This document shows, piece after piece, positions 33,743 through 45,850 of a stretch of DNA of 64,000 bases. The stretch is from Adiantum capillus-veneris (Eukaryota; Streptophyta; Polypodiopsida; Polypodiales; Pteridaceae): positions 64,196,248-64,260,247 of the forward strand of contig CM043944.1 of NCBI GenBank assembly GCA_014529385.2, read 5' to 3'. Numbering within the stretch: the first letter of the stretch is position 1; each line of letters begins with the position of its first letter. The notes beneath the pieces are model-generated. The model ran no database searches. It was not told the DNA's origin and was given only the letters and a program-made list of their open reading frames with translations. The position numbers and the translations under genes were made by a program.

Positions 33743-36700
33743 ATGAACCTTAGATCTGGTGGTGTACTAGGAAATCAGGGCATACTCGGAGAAACCATAC
33801 TCTCTTTTTACAAGACTAATCGCCATGGAGCCCAGGTTTACTTGGACCCTAATAAGGAGTATGCTATTCGCATTGATGACCATGATATTGAGTTCGAAGA
33901 AGAGATTAGGGAAAACAAACAAGGAAAAATGTACATGGACAGAAACGAAATTCAGTATCTACAAGTCGAAAACCCTGATGTGGTAGACAAATGGGGGCTA
34001 TAAGTAAACACCATAATCTCAGGTATGTCACCAAAAGAAGGACCACCAACTTTAGAATTTAAGGGATACTATCAAGTAGATTTGAAGTCTTTGAAATGGC
34101 TTAGTACGGATAATCCTAGGATCGGAGTCTATTGTTGGGAAGATAGAAATATAAAAAATATTTTGTGGACTTTGAATGCCAAACCAGGACAACTAACGGC
34201 CATGAAGATCATCTATATCTTCAAGATCAAAGATAAAGGATCAGCCGACCTACCAACCTACCTATTTAGGGATTGTTATAACAACAATATTGTTATGATG
34301 ACTCCTAAGGAGGTAGAACAAACCAAATACCAAGGGTATTCCATAAGGGATTGGATATTGGGACAGGGACTAGAAACGATTCTACGAGATGAACATCGTG
34401 AGAGATCATCTGAGAGTAATGTTAAGAAACCAGAAGCCACCTCATCACGTAGAAAACCGGGTGAGACTAAGGCCAATCCAGGGCTACATGAGTCACTGTT
34501 TCCAACAGACTGGTTTGAAGGACTCGGAACAGGACCAACTGCTAGAAGATCGGGGTTTGAACCAAACAGACGCATCAGACCAACTGATTTTTAGAAATGG
34601 GTCAGAAAATATAGTGGATCAGGGGATCCATATGACCACTTAGCAAGCTTTAAGCAAGTGCTAAGAGCAGAACATATATTTGATTTTTATACTCAATTCG
34701 AGGGGTTTGGAATGACATTAGAAGGAAAAGAATTGACATGGTTCCAAAACATTCCACCAAGGTTAATCATGGACTTGAACACATTAGCTCAAGGATTTGT
34801 AGCTGCTTGTTCCAAAACGGGGATCAAACATAGTACGGTAGCTCAAATCTACAGCTTTAAACAGAAACTTTGTGAGTCTGTTAGGGATTGTGCAGCTCGA
34901 ATGAAACAATACATTGCCAGATGCCCAGGGCTAGAGATACCTACAGAAGAACGACTTGTATCCTTGTTTCTAGAGGGACTGCTAAACAAAGAAGTTCATA
35001 CTATACTCTATAGTAAAAAGCATACAACCTTAGAAGAGTGTGTGTCATATGCTATTGACTTAGGAGACAATTGTGATATTTTTAACGAAGAAGATGTCCC
35101 TAAGGATAACCAAAGCAAGAAAACAACGTCCTCTAAACCAGCACAAGTGGGAATGGCTACTGTAGCACCACTTTCAGCCATAGAAGACATGCTCAACAGG
35201 ATGAACGACATAATGAACAACATGCAAAAAGCACCTATGAGGGGACCAGGACAAGGGATACCTCAACAGGGACAACCAATTAGGCCACAAAAATGGTGTG
35301 CAATTGAAGGTAAATGGACCAACCATGAGACCCACGAGTGCTACTTTAGACCAAATTATGATAGGAATGTTCAGTACGTGCCCATGAGGCCACAAGGACA
35401 ACCCATGTACAAATATCAGCCTAATATGGTCCAAGCTCAAAGACCACCAATGGGTATGGAAAGACGTCAATCTGTGTTGGGTCAACAATCTTCGTACCCA
35501 GGCCATAATGCAGTGCCTGTAAAGTACATGCACTCCGAAGGAGTCATAGATGAACAAGCATTAGTGCTTGTTACACCCTATGCTGAGCCTAGTCCATCTA
35601 CAATAATGCTAGAGGGAGACTGGTATAATTCACATCCACCACCAATGGAAGAAACCGTGGCTTATGCTCCACCAGAGCTCGCACCAATGTATTATGTAGC
35701 TAATCAAGGTGTCAGACCTCCCATGGTAAGACCCATGATTAAGCCAAGAACGGGAAACTGTCACAACTGCGGTGCAGATGATCATTGGAAAAATCAATGT
35801 CCAGAGCCTGACAAAAACCTCAAGCCAGTTGAAGCCTATTGCATACAATGTTGCAAAAAGGGAAGACACTTTTTGGAAGATTGTCCTAAAAATCCTTTAA
35901 ACAAGGATAAAACAGTAATAAACGTAGTCCAAGTGATACCTAGTAGCTCATCAGAGAGTGAACCGATTGTTCCAATCAAGGTAATCATTAGAGCCCAGGA
36001 CAAGAAAAAGAAACACAACTCCTCTGATGATTTGGAAAATACGAAAGTTTCCTCTCAAAGAATCAAAAGGAGCAGAAGCAAAAGATATGAGATGAGAAAA
36101 CAAAAACAACGGGTTGAAATCAAGGAGAAAGCAAAAAAGCTATTCCAGGAGAAGTTGAAAGAAACTGGAAGTGAAATGAAGGAAACAACCGTGAAACCTG
36201 GAGGATCCATTCTGGTTGATAAAATTTTTGAGCCTATTAATGCTGCCTTGGAAGCCTACCAAGCAGGACTTAAATCAGGCCAAAACATGAAAAACAAATG
36301 GAAAAACTATCCTTATCCAGACATGGAAGCAGCTAAGGTGGAAGCTTATCAAAATTTAATAAGAATCACGTAAGAAATGTTGGAAAAACAAAAATTCAAG
36401 CTTGAAAGTATCGCAAAACGTGAAGGGCTTGCGGTAAGAGATATTAAAGAAAAACCTGAAGTGGTGGCAGAACCCCACCTTGAAACAAAAGGACCAGAAC
36501 TTACAGTGATGGACATTGAAGATGCCTTAGACAGAATTCTGTTTGTAGAGGAGGACTGGCCAGGACACTTATGGAAAAAAGTTAGAGAGATCAATGATGG
36601 GAGCCTAACTCTAAAGTCAACTCCTATAGAGGAATTCTAGTTGGATAACCTACCTTTTGTTATAAATATGGATGTACAATCCTTGTATGGGGATTGCGAA

Positions 36701-36810
36701 TGTGAATCTTCAGGAATGTCGAAACCATTGACCCTGAAAACATTACTCGCTTACTTGGGAGATAATGAAGATGAATCCATAGTGTGTAAGACCACTGAAG
36801 TAAAAAGAGT
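33743..36810 (+). pseudogene. Gypsy gag polyprotein
   Basis: It starts MNLRSGGVLGNQGILGETIL. Stops occur at about 34001, 34592 and 36371, and the frame otherwise continues. The retrotransposon gag domain lies at about 34600-35090 (LTWFQNIPPRLIMDLNTLAQ, YSFKQKLCESVRDCAARMKQ). A Pro/Gln/Met-rich region follows, then two zinc knuckles at 35755-35895 (CHNCGADDHWKNQC and CIQCCKKGRHFLEDC) and a charged coiled-coil region. Gag packages the RNA and forms the particle. Confidence 0.85.
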
Positions 36811-37021
36811 TGAATAGACCCTAGAAGTAGACAACATTCATTCAATCATGTCTACACCCATCCAATGCACTCTTACCTTGGGAGAAATGTTAAAACTCAA
36901 ACCATATTTATGGAATGATCTACAGAAAACCCTAGAGAAGGTGGGAATAACGGGGTTAATCTCAAAAAATTTGGAAAATGTGAAGAACGAACTGGACAAC
37001 AAAGAGATTTGATCTGTTCCC

Positions 37022-38212
37022 ATGAAAAACGTCGAAGAATATTACGAAGGGAAAGAAAGAAACACCACCCTTCTAGTGAAATATAATGACATTGAAACCA
37101 TGGTAATACTGGATAGTGGAGCAGGCATAGCCATAGCCACAAAACCAGTATGGGAATCCTGGGGACAACCAGCCATTAGAAAAACTAGATTGAAATTGCA
37201 ATTGGCTGACGGACACATTGAGAGACCATAAGGGCTGCTTGAAAAGGTGATAGTCAATTCGTGTGGAATTGAATATTAACACACTTTTGCCATAGTAGAC
37301 TTTGGAAAAAAACTCAGTTATGAAATCATATTGGGAAGACCTTTCATGCGACATGTACAACTTATCCAAGATTGGGGAAACAATTATCTGTACTTGAAGC
37401 AACTGGGATCTATAACAAGACTAAATCTAAAAGATCACACTTATAGAGATGTCCTGAAAACACCCATCCAAGAGTTTGATTTAATATCTTCGGCTGAAAC
37501 TAAGCTTCCATCCTGGTTAACCAGATACACTTCTATTTGGATGTGTGGAGTGTCAGAAAACGGAAGTTTAATACGAGAAGAATGTATCCTAGAAAGGGAC
37601 TGCATAGATGAAGCCTATGTACCTGAACCCTTTCCAGAGCATTTGTTTGAGCCATTCGAGTGGACTCAAATTTTGGCGACAACGGATGTATGTGCGAATA
37701 CATCTATGCCTACTCAATTTTGCAATGAGGATGGCTACGATATAATTCCCATCCAAATGATTTCGATCCTCAACATTGAAGACAAAGATGAGGAGCCCAA
37801 GGACTTAATGAAAGCTCAACAAGTCTTTTCAGATCTCTACTACGATGCAACTAATGAGTTAGATGAACACTCAGCTACCTCAGAAGGTTCGGGGTCAGAA
37901 AAAGAACATGTGAGAGCTAAGCTACTCTTAAAAGGAGGGGAGGAAAAGTTTTTTTACTTTCCCAACCAGAAATCAAGAAGACAGAAATGGTATAGACGAA
38001 AAAGAGACACTAAAAATGTGAAAACACGACCTATGCCATCAGTCTCCAGTCGAACACAATTCCTGATGCAGATAGATGCAAATGATTGTGTTAAGGACAA
38101 AATCACTGGTAGATATCCTTCAAACAAAAATTCAAAAATGTCTAAAACATTGAGAAAAACAAGGAAGGATACTCATGCAAACCCACAGGATAAGAAACCA
38201 TTCATGACCTGA
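37022..38212 (+). pseudogene. Gypsy retropepsin and linker
   Basis: VILDSGAGIAIATKPVW carries the aspartate active site as DSG, and YEIILGRPFMRHVQLIQDWG is the ILG flap-partner strand. Two stops separate them (about 37229 and 37277). The rest is a charged linker before reverse transcriptase. Confidence 0.82.
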
Positions 38213-38239
38213 GTCGAGTGGAAAAGGAAATATAAAGAG

Positions 38240-39905
38240 TTGAAAAAATCTCTAAAGGAGATATATACGACCAAAATGGAAACCACGGAAGAGGATGGTA
38301 AGGATGTAATGAGTGTTCCATCCCATTACAAAAAGCATACTCTCCAAGATCGAAAAATCATAGTCGAACAATCTGTTAGGGAACTTCGGAAACAGGGAAA
38401 GTCCTACAAAGGGCCTGAAAACGCTAAAAAGATAGACCTGGCTGAACCAGGAGAAGAGCCTAGACGTTATTACATTGCGAATGACCTAATAGAAGAAGAA
38501 GAAGAGATCTTGCTAAGCTTGCTAAAAGAATACCGAGGTATGTTCGCTTGGTCTTACAAGGATCTCAAGGGTGTTGATCTAGAAATCTATCAATATACCA
38601 CACCCATGAGAGATGATGCAAAACCAAGTAGACAAAAGCCATACACGTATAATGGAACATTTGCCAGGCAGATAAAATAAGAGATTAAAAAACTAAAGGA
38701 AGCCAAATTCATTTATGAAATTGAACACACAGATTGGGTGTCTCCAATTGTGGTAGTATCCAAGAACAATGGAAAATTACGAGTGTGTGTTAATCTCAAA
38801 AAAGTGAATGCAGCTACCATTAGAGACAACTTTCCTCTTCCAATCACTGAGCATGTTTTAGAACGAGTTGTAGGAAAAGAATCTTACAGCTTCTTAGATG
38901 GCTTTTCGGGATACAATCAACTTCTGGTTGACCCAAAAGATCAGCATAAAACTGCTTTTTCAATAGAATGGGGTATCTTTGCCTATTGGGTTAACTAATG
39001 CTCCAGCCACATTTCAAAGTTGATGAACCATGCTTTCAAATAATATCTTAGAAAATTTCTTAGAAGTATATATGGATGATCTATGCGTACATTCATCAAT
39101 CCGGGCTAATCATTTTGAACACCTCAAGAAGGTATTCAAAAAATGTAGACCTTATAGGATTTGCTTAAATCCTGAAAAGTGCACATTCATGGGTAGACAA
39201 GGAAAAATTCTTGGACATATAGTGCCTAACAATGGCATAGCTATTGATATTGAAAAAATTCATGTCATTGCTTATTTGCCTAGACCAACAATAGTCAAGG
39301 GGGTACAAACCTTTATGGGGCACTGTGGATGTTACAGACGGTTCATCTACATGTACGCTATAATTGCAAAACCCATGTATAGCTTGATTATACACTTTGA
39401 GTGGACCGAGACATGTGAAGAATCCTTCATGAAGCTTAAGAGATCTCTCGCCTCAGATCCAATATTGAAAGCACTAGATTGGAATAAGATATTCCACGTA
39501 CATGTAGATGCTTCCAATTTTGCTATCGGTTGTATACTAGCTCAACCAGGAGACGAGAAAATTGACTTTCCTATTTCTTATACTAGCTCACAATTGAACA
39601 TGGCGTAAAATAATTACACCACCGCCAAAAGAGAAGGATTAGGAATGATCTACGCCGTTAAAAAGTATAGACATTACCTATTAGCCAATAAGTTTGTGTT
39701 CTTTGTAGACCACTAAGCTTTGTTGTACTTGGTCAAAAAAGCCATGCAACACAGGAAGAATAGTGAGATGGTTCATCATTCTTCTGGAATTTGATTTCAT
39801 TGTGGTTATTAAAAAGGGCACTACACATCAACGAGTAGATCATTTGTCAAGGATTGTTTCAAGAGAATCACCTAAGGGGTAGACGATGATCTACTAGATG
39901 CCTAT
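38240..39905 (+). pseudogene. Gypsy reverse transcriptase and RNase H
   Basis: VSPIVVVSKNNGKLRVCVN, FLDGFSGYNQLLV and the catalytic LEVYMDDLCVHS identify reverse transcriptase. VHVDASNFAIGCILAQ and KREGLGMIYAVKKYRHYL identify RNase H. A frameshift near 38985 and stops at about 39022, 39606, 39714 and 39794 disable it. Confidence 0.9.
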
Positions 39906-40313
39906 TTGTTCTCGGTGGAGATGTTACCTCAATGGTTGAAAAATATTGTGTCATTGATGACAATAGCTCAAGTGGATTCAGAAATACCACTTTCTATTAC
40001 GATCGGATTAATCGAGCAATCGACTATGTATCAATTACTAGCTGGTAGGCTATACAAAAGAAATCAAGATGGGATATTGCTCTTATGCATTAATCCTGAG
40101 GAAAAAGAACAGTACCTAAGTCAAGCACATTTTACCATAGTAGGACTTCACTTTGCGGAAGACCAAACTATGCAACGAATTTTGAGACTTGGAGTATTTT
40201 GGCTGACTATGAGGAGCGATGTTCGATCTTTTGTAAAGGATTGTCCTCAATGTAAAAAACAAACACCCATATCTCATGTAACATTGTTTCAAATGTCACC
40301 TGTTCCTAAGTAG
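39906..40313 (+). pseudogene. First H2C2 zinc-binding module before integrase
   Basis: GRLYKRNQDGILLLCINPEE, QAHFTIVGLHFAEDQTMQRI, and FVKDCPQCKKQTP give the His-His-Cys-Cys pattern normally found once at the start of integrase. It ends in a stop at 40311. Confidence 0.75.
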
Positions 40314-40379
40314 AGTAACTATTTGTTTACTTACTTATTGAGTCGAACATTTCCTAAGGATATGAGTAAACGCCATCAA

Positions 40380-41475
40380 GAGAAATTGAAACTGAAGCAA
40401 GAGACTATGCTCTTATTGGGAACAAATTGTATCAGAGAGGTAAAGATCAACATTTACGTCTTTGTGCAAATGAAGACGAGTATATTCCGATTATAGAACA
40501 AGCACATGCTAGATTAGCTAGAGTTCACTTTTCTAGTGAGACCACCGCAAGAGAAATCTTGATGGCAGGCATATAGTAGCCAACACTTTTTGCAAATGCC
40601 AAAGAATATGTTCGAAGGTGTGATGCTTGTCAACGAGCAAAAATGCCAACACGTGTAGATAGAATTCCCTTGAGACCAATGATGGGGGCTAGAGATTTTG
40701 CAAAATGGGGTATAGATTTTGTTGGGCCAATACAACCACCTTCTTATAGAACCCAAGCTCAATATATTATTGTAGCTATGGACTATTTGACCAAGTGGGC
40801 CGAGGCTAAAGAAACTCAAAAGAATGATGCCAGAACCACTACTGCATTCTTATATGAGTATGTATTCACGAAATATGGACTGCAAATAGAAATTGTCAGT
40901 GATCGAGGAACTCATTTGCTCAATGAGGTAATCGAGTATTTTCTTAATGAGTTTATGGTCATCCATAACAAATCAGCTCCCTATCACCCACAAGCAAACG
41001 GGCAAGCTGAGCATACAAACAAAATTCTTAGCTCGGTATTGACTAAAGTGGTTAGTTCAGGAAGGATAGACTGGGAAATGAATCTCCATGCTGCTCTATG
41101 GGCTTATCGAGTTCATTCAAAACAGCTTTAAATGCTACACCCTTTAACCTTGTTTATGGTCTTGATGCCATACTGCCAATAGAATTTCTATTGCCGACAT
41201 TAAGGGTAGCAACGAATCTTGAGTGGAGTGGACATGAATTGTCAGAAAGACTTGAAGATTTGGAAAAGCTAGATGAGCAAAGGCTAATTGCTGTAGTTCA
41301 CATCTATGCACAAAAGCAAAAACAGAAACAATTTTTTGATTCCCACTTAATCACAAAAATCTTCAAGAAAGGGGACTTAGTTTTAGTCTATTCCCTTAAG
41401 CAACACATTCCCAAGTTTAAGAAAAAGGGAAACAGACCATTTATCATTGAAGATGTATCTCCAAGTGGGCCGTAA
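40380..41475 (+). pseudogene. Second H2C2 module, integrase core and C-terminal region
   Basis: GNKLYQRGKDQHLRLCANED, QAHARLARVHFSSETTAREI and YVRRCDACQRAKMPTR are a second H2C2. The core has KWGIDFVGPIQPP (Asp), VSDRGTHLLNEV (Asp) and YHPQANGQAEHTNK (Glu). FKKGDLVLVYSLKQHIPKFK follows. Stops at about 40575 and 41129 break it. Confidence 0.88.
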
Positions 41476-42164
41476 AACTCTCCAACCTAGATGGTGAACC
41501 AATGGCTAATTGGATTAGTGGATGTCGTTTAAAGAAATACAATTTTCCTCTAACCAATGAATTGCTAGAAAGAATGCATGTAGCCAAGCAAAGGAAGATC
41601 AAACAATAGCAAGTTATTGATGAAGCCAAAGAGGAAGCTCGGCTTTGGGTACTCAAGCAGAAAGCTGCTCTCAAGAATCAACAGATACCGATTCCCATCA
41701 ACACTCTTGAAATAGATGACCAACAATGGGAATTACCTAAATATGCAGTTTCAATAGATGATGAATGGTTAGACGGAATGGACATGCGCATCAAAGTACA
41801 ACTCAAAAATCATAGTACCAATGCTTTGCTCGACACAGGAGCTAGAGTAAATGCAGTCAGTTATTCCACGTACAAGAAGGCAACAAGTCAAGTATCGACA
41901 ACAAGAATAGCGACAATCAAAGGATGCAACAAGAACCCAACCCCAACATTGGGAGTAGTCAACTTGAACGTGATAGTACATGGATGTTCATGCCCTCATC
42001 AGTTTGTATGCTTACCAGATGAACACATGAATGAGAAAATGATTCTTGGAATTCCGTGGATACGAACATACAAAGCAGTACCAGATTGGGATACAAATCA
42101 GCTAAAGCTATCACCTAAAGGAGGGCAACTCATTGTTCCAATTGCACCAAGCAAGGAGGAATAG
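41476..42164 (+). pseudogene. Extra retropepsin-like domain downstream of integrase
   Basis: After a linker (NQQIPIPINTLEIDDQQW), the open frame 41778-42164 gives RIKVQLKNHSTNALLDTGAR (DTG active-site triad), a strand region with GVVNLNVIVHG, and MILGIPWIRTYKAVPDWDTN, the ILG strand of retropepsins. The family's usual protease lies at 37090, before reverse transcriptase, so this is a second one. The minus-strand relative at 29001-29860 has the same domain in the same place. Confidence 0.72.
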
Positions 42165-42645
42165 AAAGGAAGTAATTAGCAAACCAAACCACAGAGTAAT
42201 CAATCTTCTCCATCCCCTCGACAAGCAAATGCTACAAGTAGCATGCAAGGACTCAGACAAATTTGGGTACCAAAAGCACAGCTTAAGGATAAGCCGATTC
42301 AGATCTGGGTGCCTAAAACTTCACTGACAAAACAAAAGAAAGTTTCAAGGGTTAAAACACAGAGACGAGCATCTCCGAGCAAGGAACCTAACATGAAATT
42401 GACTTGGAATAAATAAGAGCACTTATCTTCTCCACAAACCGTAAAACCAATCAAGCAATGGCGAGTTAAGTCTCAAAAGACTCCACCACACCATACAGCA
42501 CCAAGAAGACCAAGCTACCAATGGCGAGAAAAAGCTTGACAACAGTCAAAAGTGCAACCAACAGCTCAAGCAATCAGCGTGCTGAAGCACCCTGATGATA
42601 CAATAAAATAGAGAGCACACAAGCTACAAAATTTGCTCTTTGGAA
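42165..42645 (+). pseudogene. Basic tail with IWVPK and QWRVK repeats
   Basis: The frame reads RQIWVPKAQLKDKPIQIWVP, later KQWRVKSQKT and YQWREKA, ending LQNLLFGR. The same order appears in the minus-strand copy. Short tryptophan-basic motifs suggest nucleic-acid or protein docking; the function is unknown. Confidence 0.6.
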
Positions 42646-42649
42646 GACA

Positions 42650-45600
42650 TCAACAACAAACCTGAGTGGTTTTACACATCATGGATTCATCTTCGTTATC
42701 TCCCAAGTAAGAGGGTAGTGTTGTCAAAGCCAATGGTTTAGACAATCTTGAAGCTTCAGATCCGCAATCCCCATACAAGGATTGTACATCCATGTCCATA
42801 TCAAGAGGTAGGTTATCTAACCAAACTTCCTCTATAGAAGTTGACTTCAGAGTTAAGCTCCCATCATTAATCTCTCTAACTTTTTCCCATAAGTGTCCTG
42901 GCCAGTCTTCTTCTACGAATAGAATTCTGTCTAAGTCATCTTCGTTGTCTGGCACTATAAGTTCTGGCTCTTTTGTTTCAAGGTGGGGTTCTATCACCAC
43001 TTTGGATTTTTCTTTACTGGTCTCTACCACAAGCTCCTGAGGTTTTGCCATACTCTCGAGCTTGGGTTTTTGTTTTTCTAGCATCTTTTGAGTAATTCTT
43101 ACCAAAGTTTGATAAGCTTCAGGCTTAGCTGCTTCCATAGCTGGAGAAGGATAGTTTTCCATTTGTTTTCCATGTTTTGGCCTGATTTAAGTCCTGCTTG
43201 GTAAGCTTCCAAGGATGCATTAATAGGCTCAAAATTTTTGTCTACCAAAATTGATCCTCTAGATTTCACGGTGGGTTCCTTGATTTCGCTTCCAGTTTCT
43301 TTCAGCTTTTCCTGGAATAGCTTCTTTGCTTTCTCCTCGATTTCAGCCCTTTGTTTCTGTTTCCTCATCTCATACCTTTTGTTTCTGCTTCTTTTGGTCT
43401 TTTGAGAGGAAATTTTTTGTATTTTCCGAATCATGAGAGGAGTTTTGTTTCTTTTTCTTAGCCTGGGCTCTGGTGATTACTTTGATTGGAATAATCGGTT
43501 CACTTTCAGATGAGCTACTAGGTATCACTTGGACTACATTCACTACTATTTTACTCTTGTTTAAAGGATTTTTTGGACAATCTTCCGGGAAGTGTCCTCC
43601 CTTTTTGCAACATTGTATGCAATACGCTTCAGCTGGCTTGAGGTTCTTGTCAGGCTCTGGGCATTCATTTTTCCAATGATCATCTGCACCACAGTTATGA
43701 TAGTTTCAAGTTCTTTGCTTAATCATGGGTCTTACCATCGGAGGTCTAATACCTTGATTAGCTACATAGTACATTGGTGCAAGCTCTAGTGTAGTATAAG
43801 TCACCGGTTCTTCCATTGGGGGTGGCTGTGAATTATACCAATCTCCTTCTACCATTACTATAGATGGACTAGGCTCAACATAGGGTGTAACAGGCACTAG
43901 TGCTTGTTCATCTATGATTCCCTTTGAATGCATGTACTTTACAAGCACTACATTATGTCTCGGATATGGAGGCTATTGACCCAACATTGGTTGAGATCTT
44001 TCCATACCCATTGGTGGTCTTTGAGCTGGGGCCATATGAAGATGATATCTGTATATGGGTTGTCCTTGTGTCCTCATAGGCATGTATTGAACATTTCTAG
44101 CATACTTTGGTCGGTAATAGCACTCATTGGTCTCATGGTTGGTCCATTTACCCTCGATTGCACACCATTTTTGTGGCCTAGTTGTTTGTCCCTGTTGAGG
44201 TATCCCTTGCCTTGGTCCCCTCACTGGTGCTTTTTGCATGTTATTCATCATGTCATTCATTCTTTTGAGCATATTTTCTATGGCTAAGAGCAGTGCTGCA
44301 GCAGCCTCTCCCACTTGTGCTGGGTTGGTGGATGTTTTTTCTCGCTTTGGTTATCCTTAGGGATGTTTTATTCGTTGAAAATATCATAATTGTCTCCTAA
44401 GTCAATAGCATATGACACACACTCTTGTAGGGTCGTATACTTCTTGCTATATAGTATAACATAGTTTCTTTGTTTAGCAGTCCTTCTAGAAACAATGAGA
44501 CTAGTATTTCTTCTGTAGGTATCTCTAGCTTTGGGAATCTTGCAATGTATTGCTTCATTTGAGTTGCACAATCCTTAACAGACTCACCTTGTTTCTATCT
44601 GAAGCTATATATTTGAGCTACAGTATTGTGTTTGATCCCCGTTTTGGAATAAGCAGCTACAAATCCTTGAGCTAATGTATTTAAGTCCATGATTGAACTT
44701 GGTGGAATTTTTTGGAACCATGTTAGAGCTTTTCCTTCTAATGTAATTCCAAATCCTTCGAATTGAGTACGGAAATCAAATATCCGTTTTGCTCTTAGCA
44801 CTTGTTTAAAGCTTGCTTAGTGGTCATATGGATCCCAAATCCACTGTATTTTCTAACCCATTTCTGAAAATCAGCTGGTCTGACACGTCTATTTGGTTCA
44901 ACTCCCGGTCTCCTGGCAATTGGTCTTGTTCCGAGTCCTTCAAACAAATCTATTGGAAATAGTGACTCATGTAGTCCTCGATTGGATTTAGTGTCACCCG
45001 GTTTTCTTCGTGATGAGGTGGTTTTTGGTTTCTTAACATTACTCTCAAAAGATTTCTCTCGGAGTTCTTCTCTTGGAATAGTTTTGGTCCTTGGCCCAAT
45101 ATCCAATCCCTTATGAAGTACCCTTGGTATTTGGTTTGTTCCACCTCCTTAGGGGTCATCATAACAAAATTATTGCTATAACAATCCCTAAACAGGTAGG
45201 TTGGTAGATCTGTTGAACCCTTATCTTTGATTTTGAAGATATAAATGATTTTCATGGGTGTTAGCTATACTGATTTGGCATGAGAAGTCCATAGGAGATC
45301 TTTTACGTATCCTCCCAACAATAAAGTTCGATCGTAGGACTATCCGTACTAAGCCGTTTCAAAGGCTTCAAATCAACTTAGCCGTATGCTTCGAATTCTA
45401 AAGTCATGGTCCTTCTTTGCTGCCATATCTCGAATTATGGTATCTACTTCTAACCTACATTTGTCTATCACATCAGGGTTTTCAACTTGTAAACACTGAG
45501 TTCGGTTTCTATCCATGTATATTTTCCCTTGTTTGTTTGCCCTGATTTTCTCTTCAAACTCAATACCACGGTCATCAATGCGAATAGCATACTCTTCATT

Positions 45601-45850
45601 AGGATCCACGTAAACCTGTTCTCCATGGCAATTTGTCTTATAAAAAGAGAGTATATGCTTATAGCGCACTGTCGTTCTGGTTTTTGAGTGAGTCGAATAG
45701 GAGAACATTTCAGATGTTGATTCTGGAAAAGTGTCTGAGACTTATTCAAAGATAGTGTCCAAGTGCTCATCTTGATTAACACTCTCTTCAATAAATACTC
45801 TACTAGCGGTCTCTCCAAATATGCCTTGGTTTCTTAGTATACGACGAGAT
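42650..45850 (-). pseudogene. Gypsy gag, minus-strand copy
   Basis: The same gag is present, with HGEQVYVDPNEEYAIRIDDR, FQKIPPSSIMDLNTLAQGF and a coiled-coil region ending LPSYLGDNEDESMMCKTT. The first zinc knuckle is damaged (43700 region), and there are several stops and shifts. Confidence 0.82.

Larger units (their letters stand above)
31754..42650 (+). mobile_element. Ty3/gypsy retrotransposon, plus strand, internal region
   Basis: Order: primer site, 2-kb leader, gag, retropepsin, reverse transcriptase/RNase H, two H2C2 modules, integrase, second retropepsin-like domain, basic repeat tail. Many stops and shifts make it inactive. At about 42650 it abuts the minus-strand copy, and no 3' LTR is visible. 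Confidence 0.85.
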
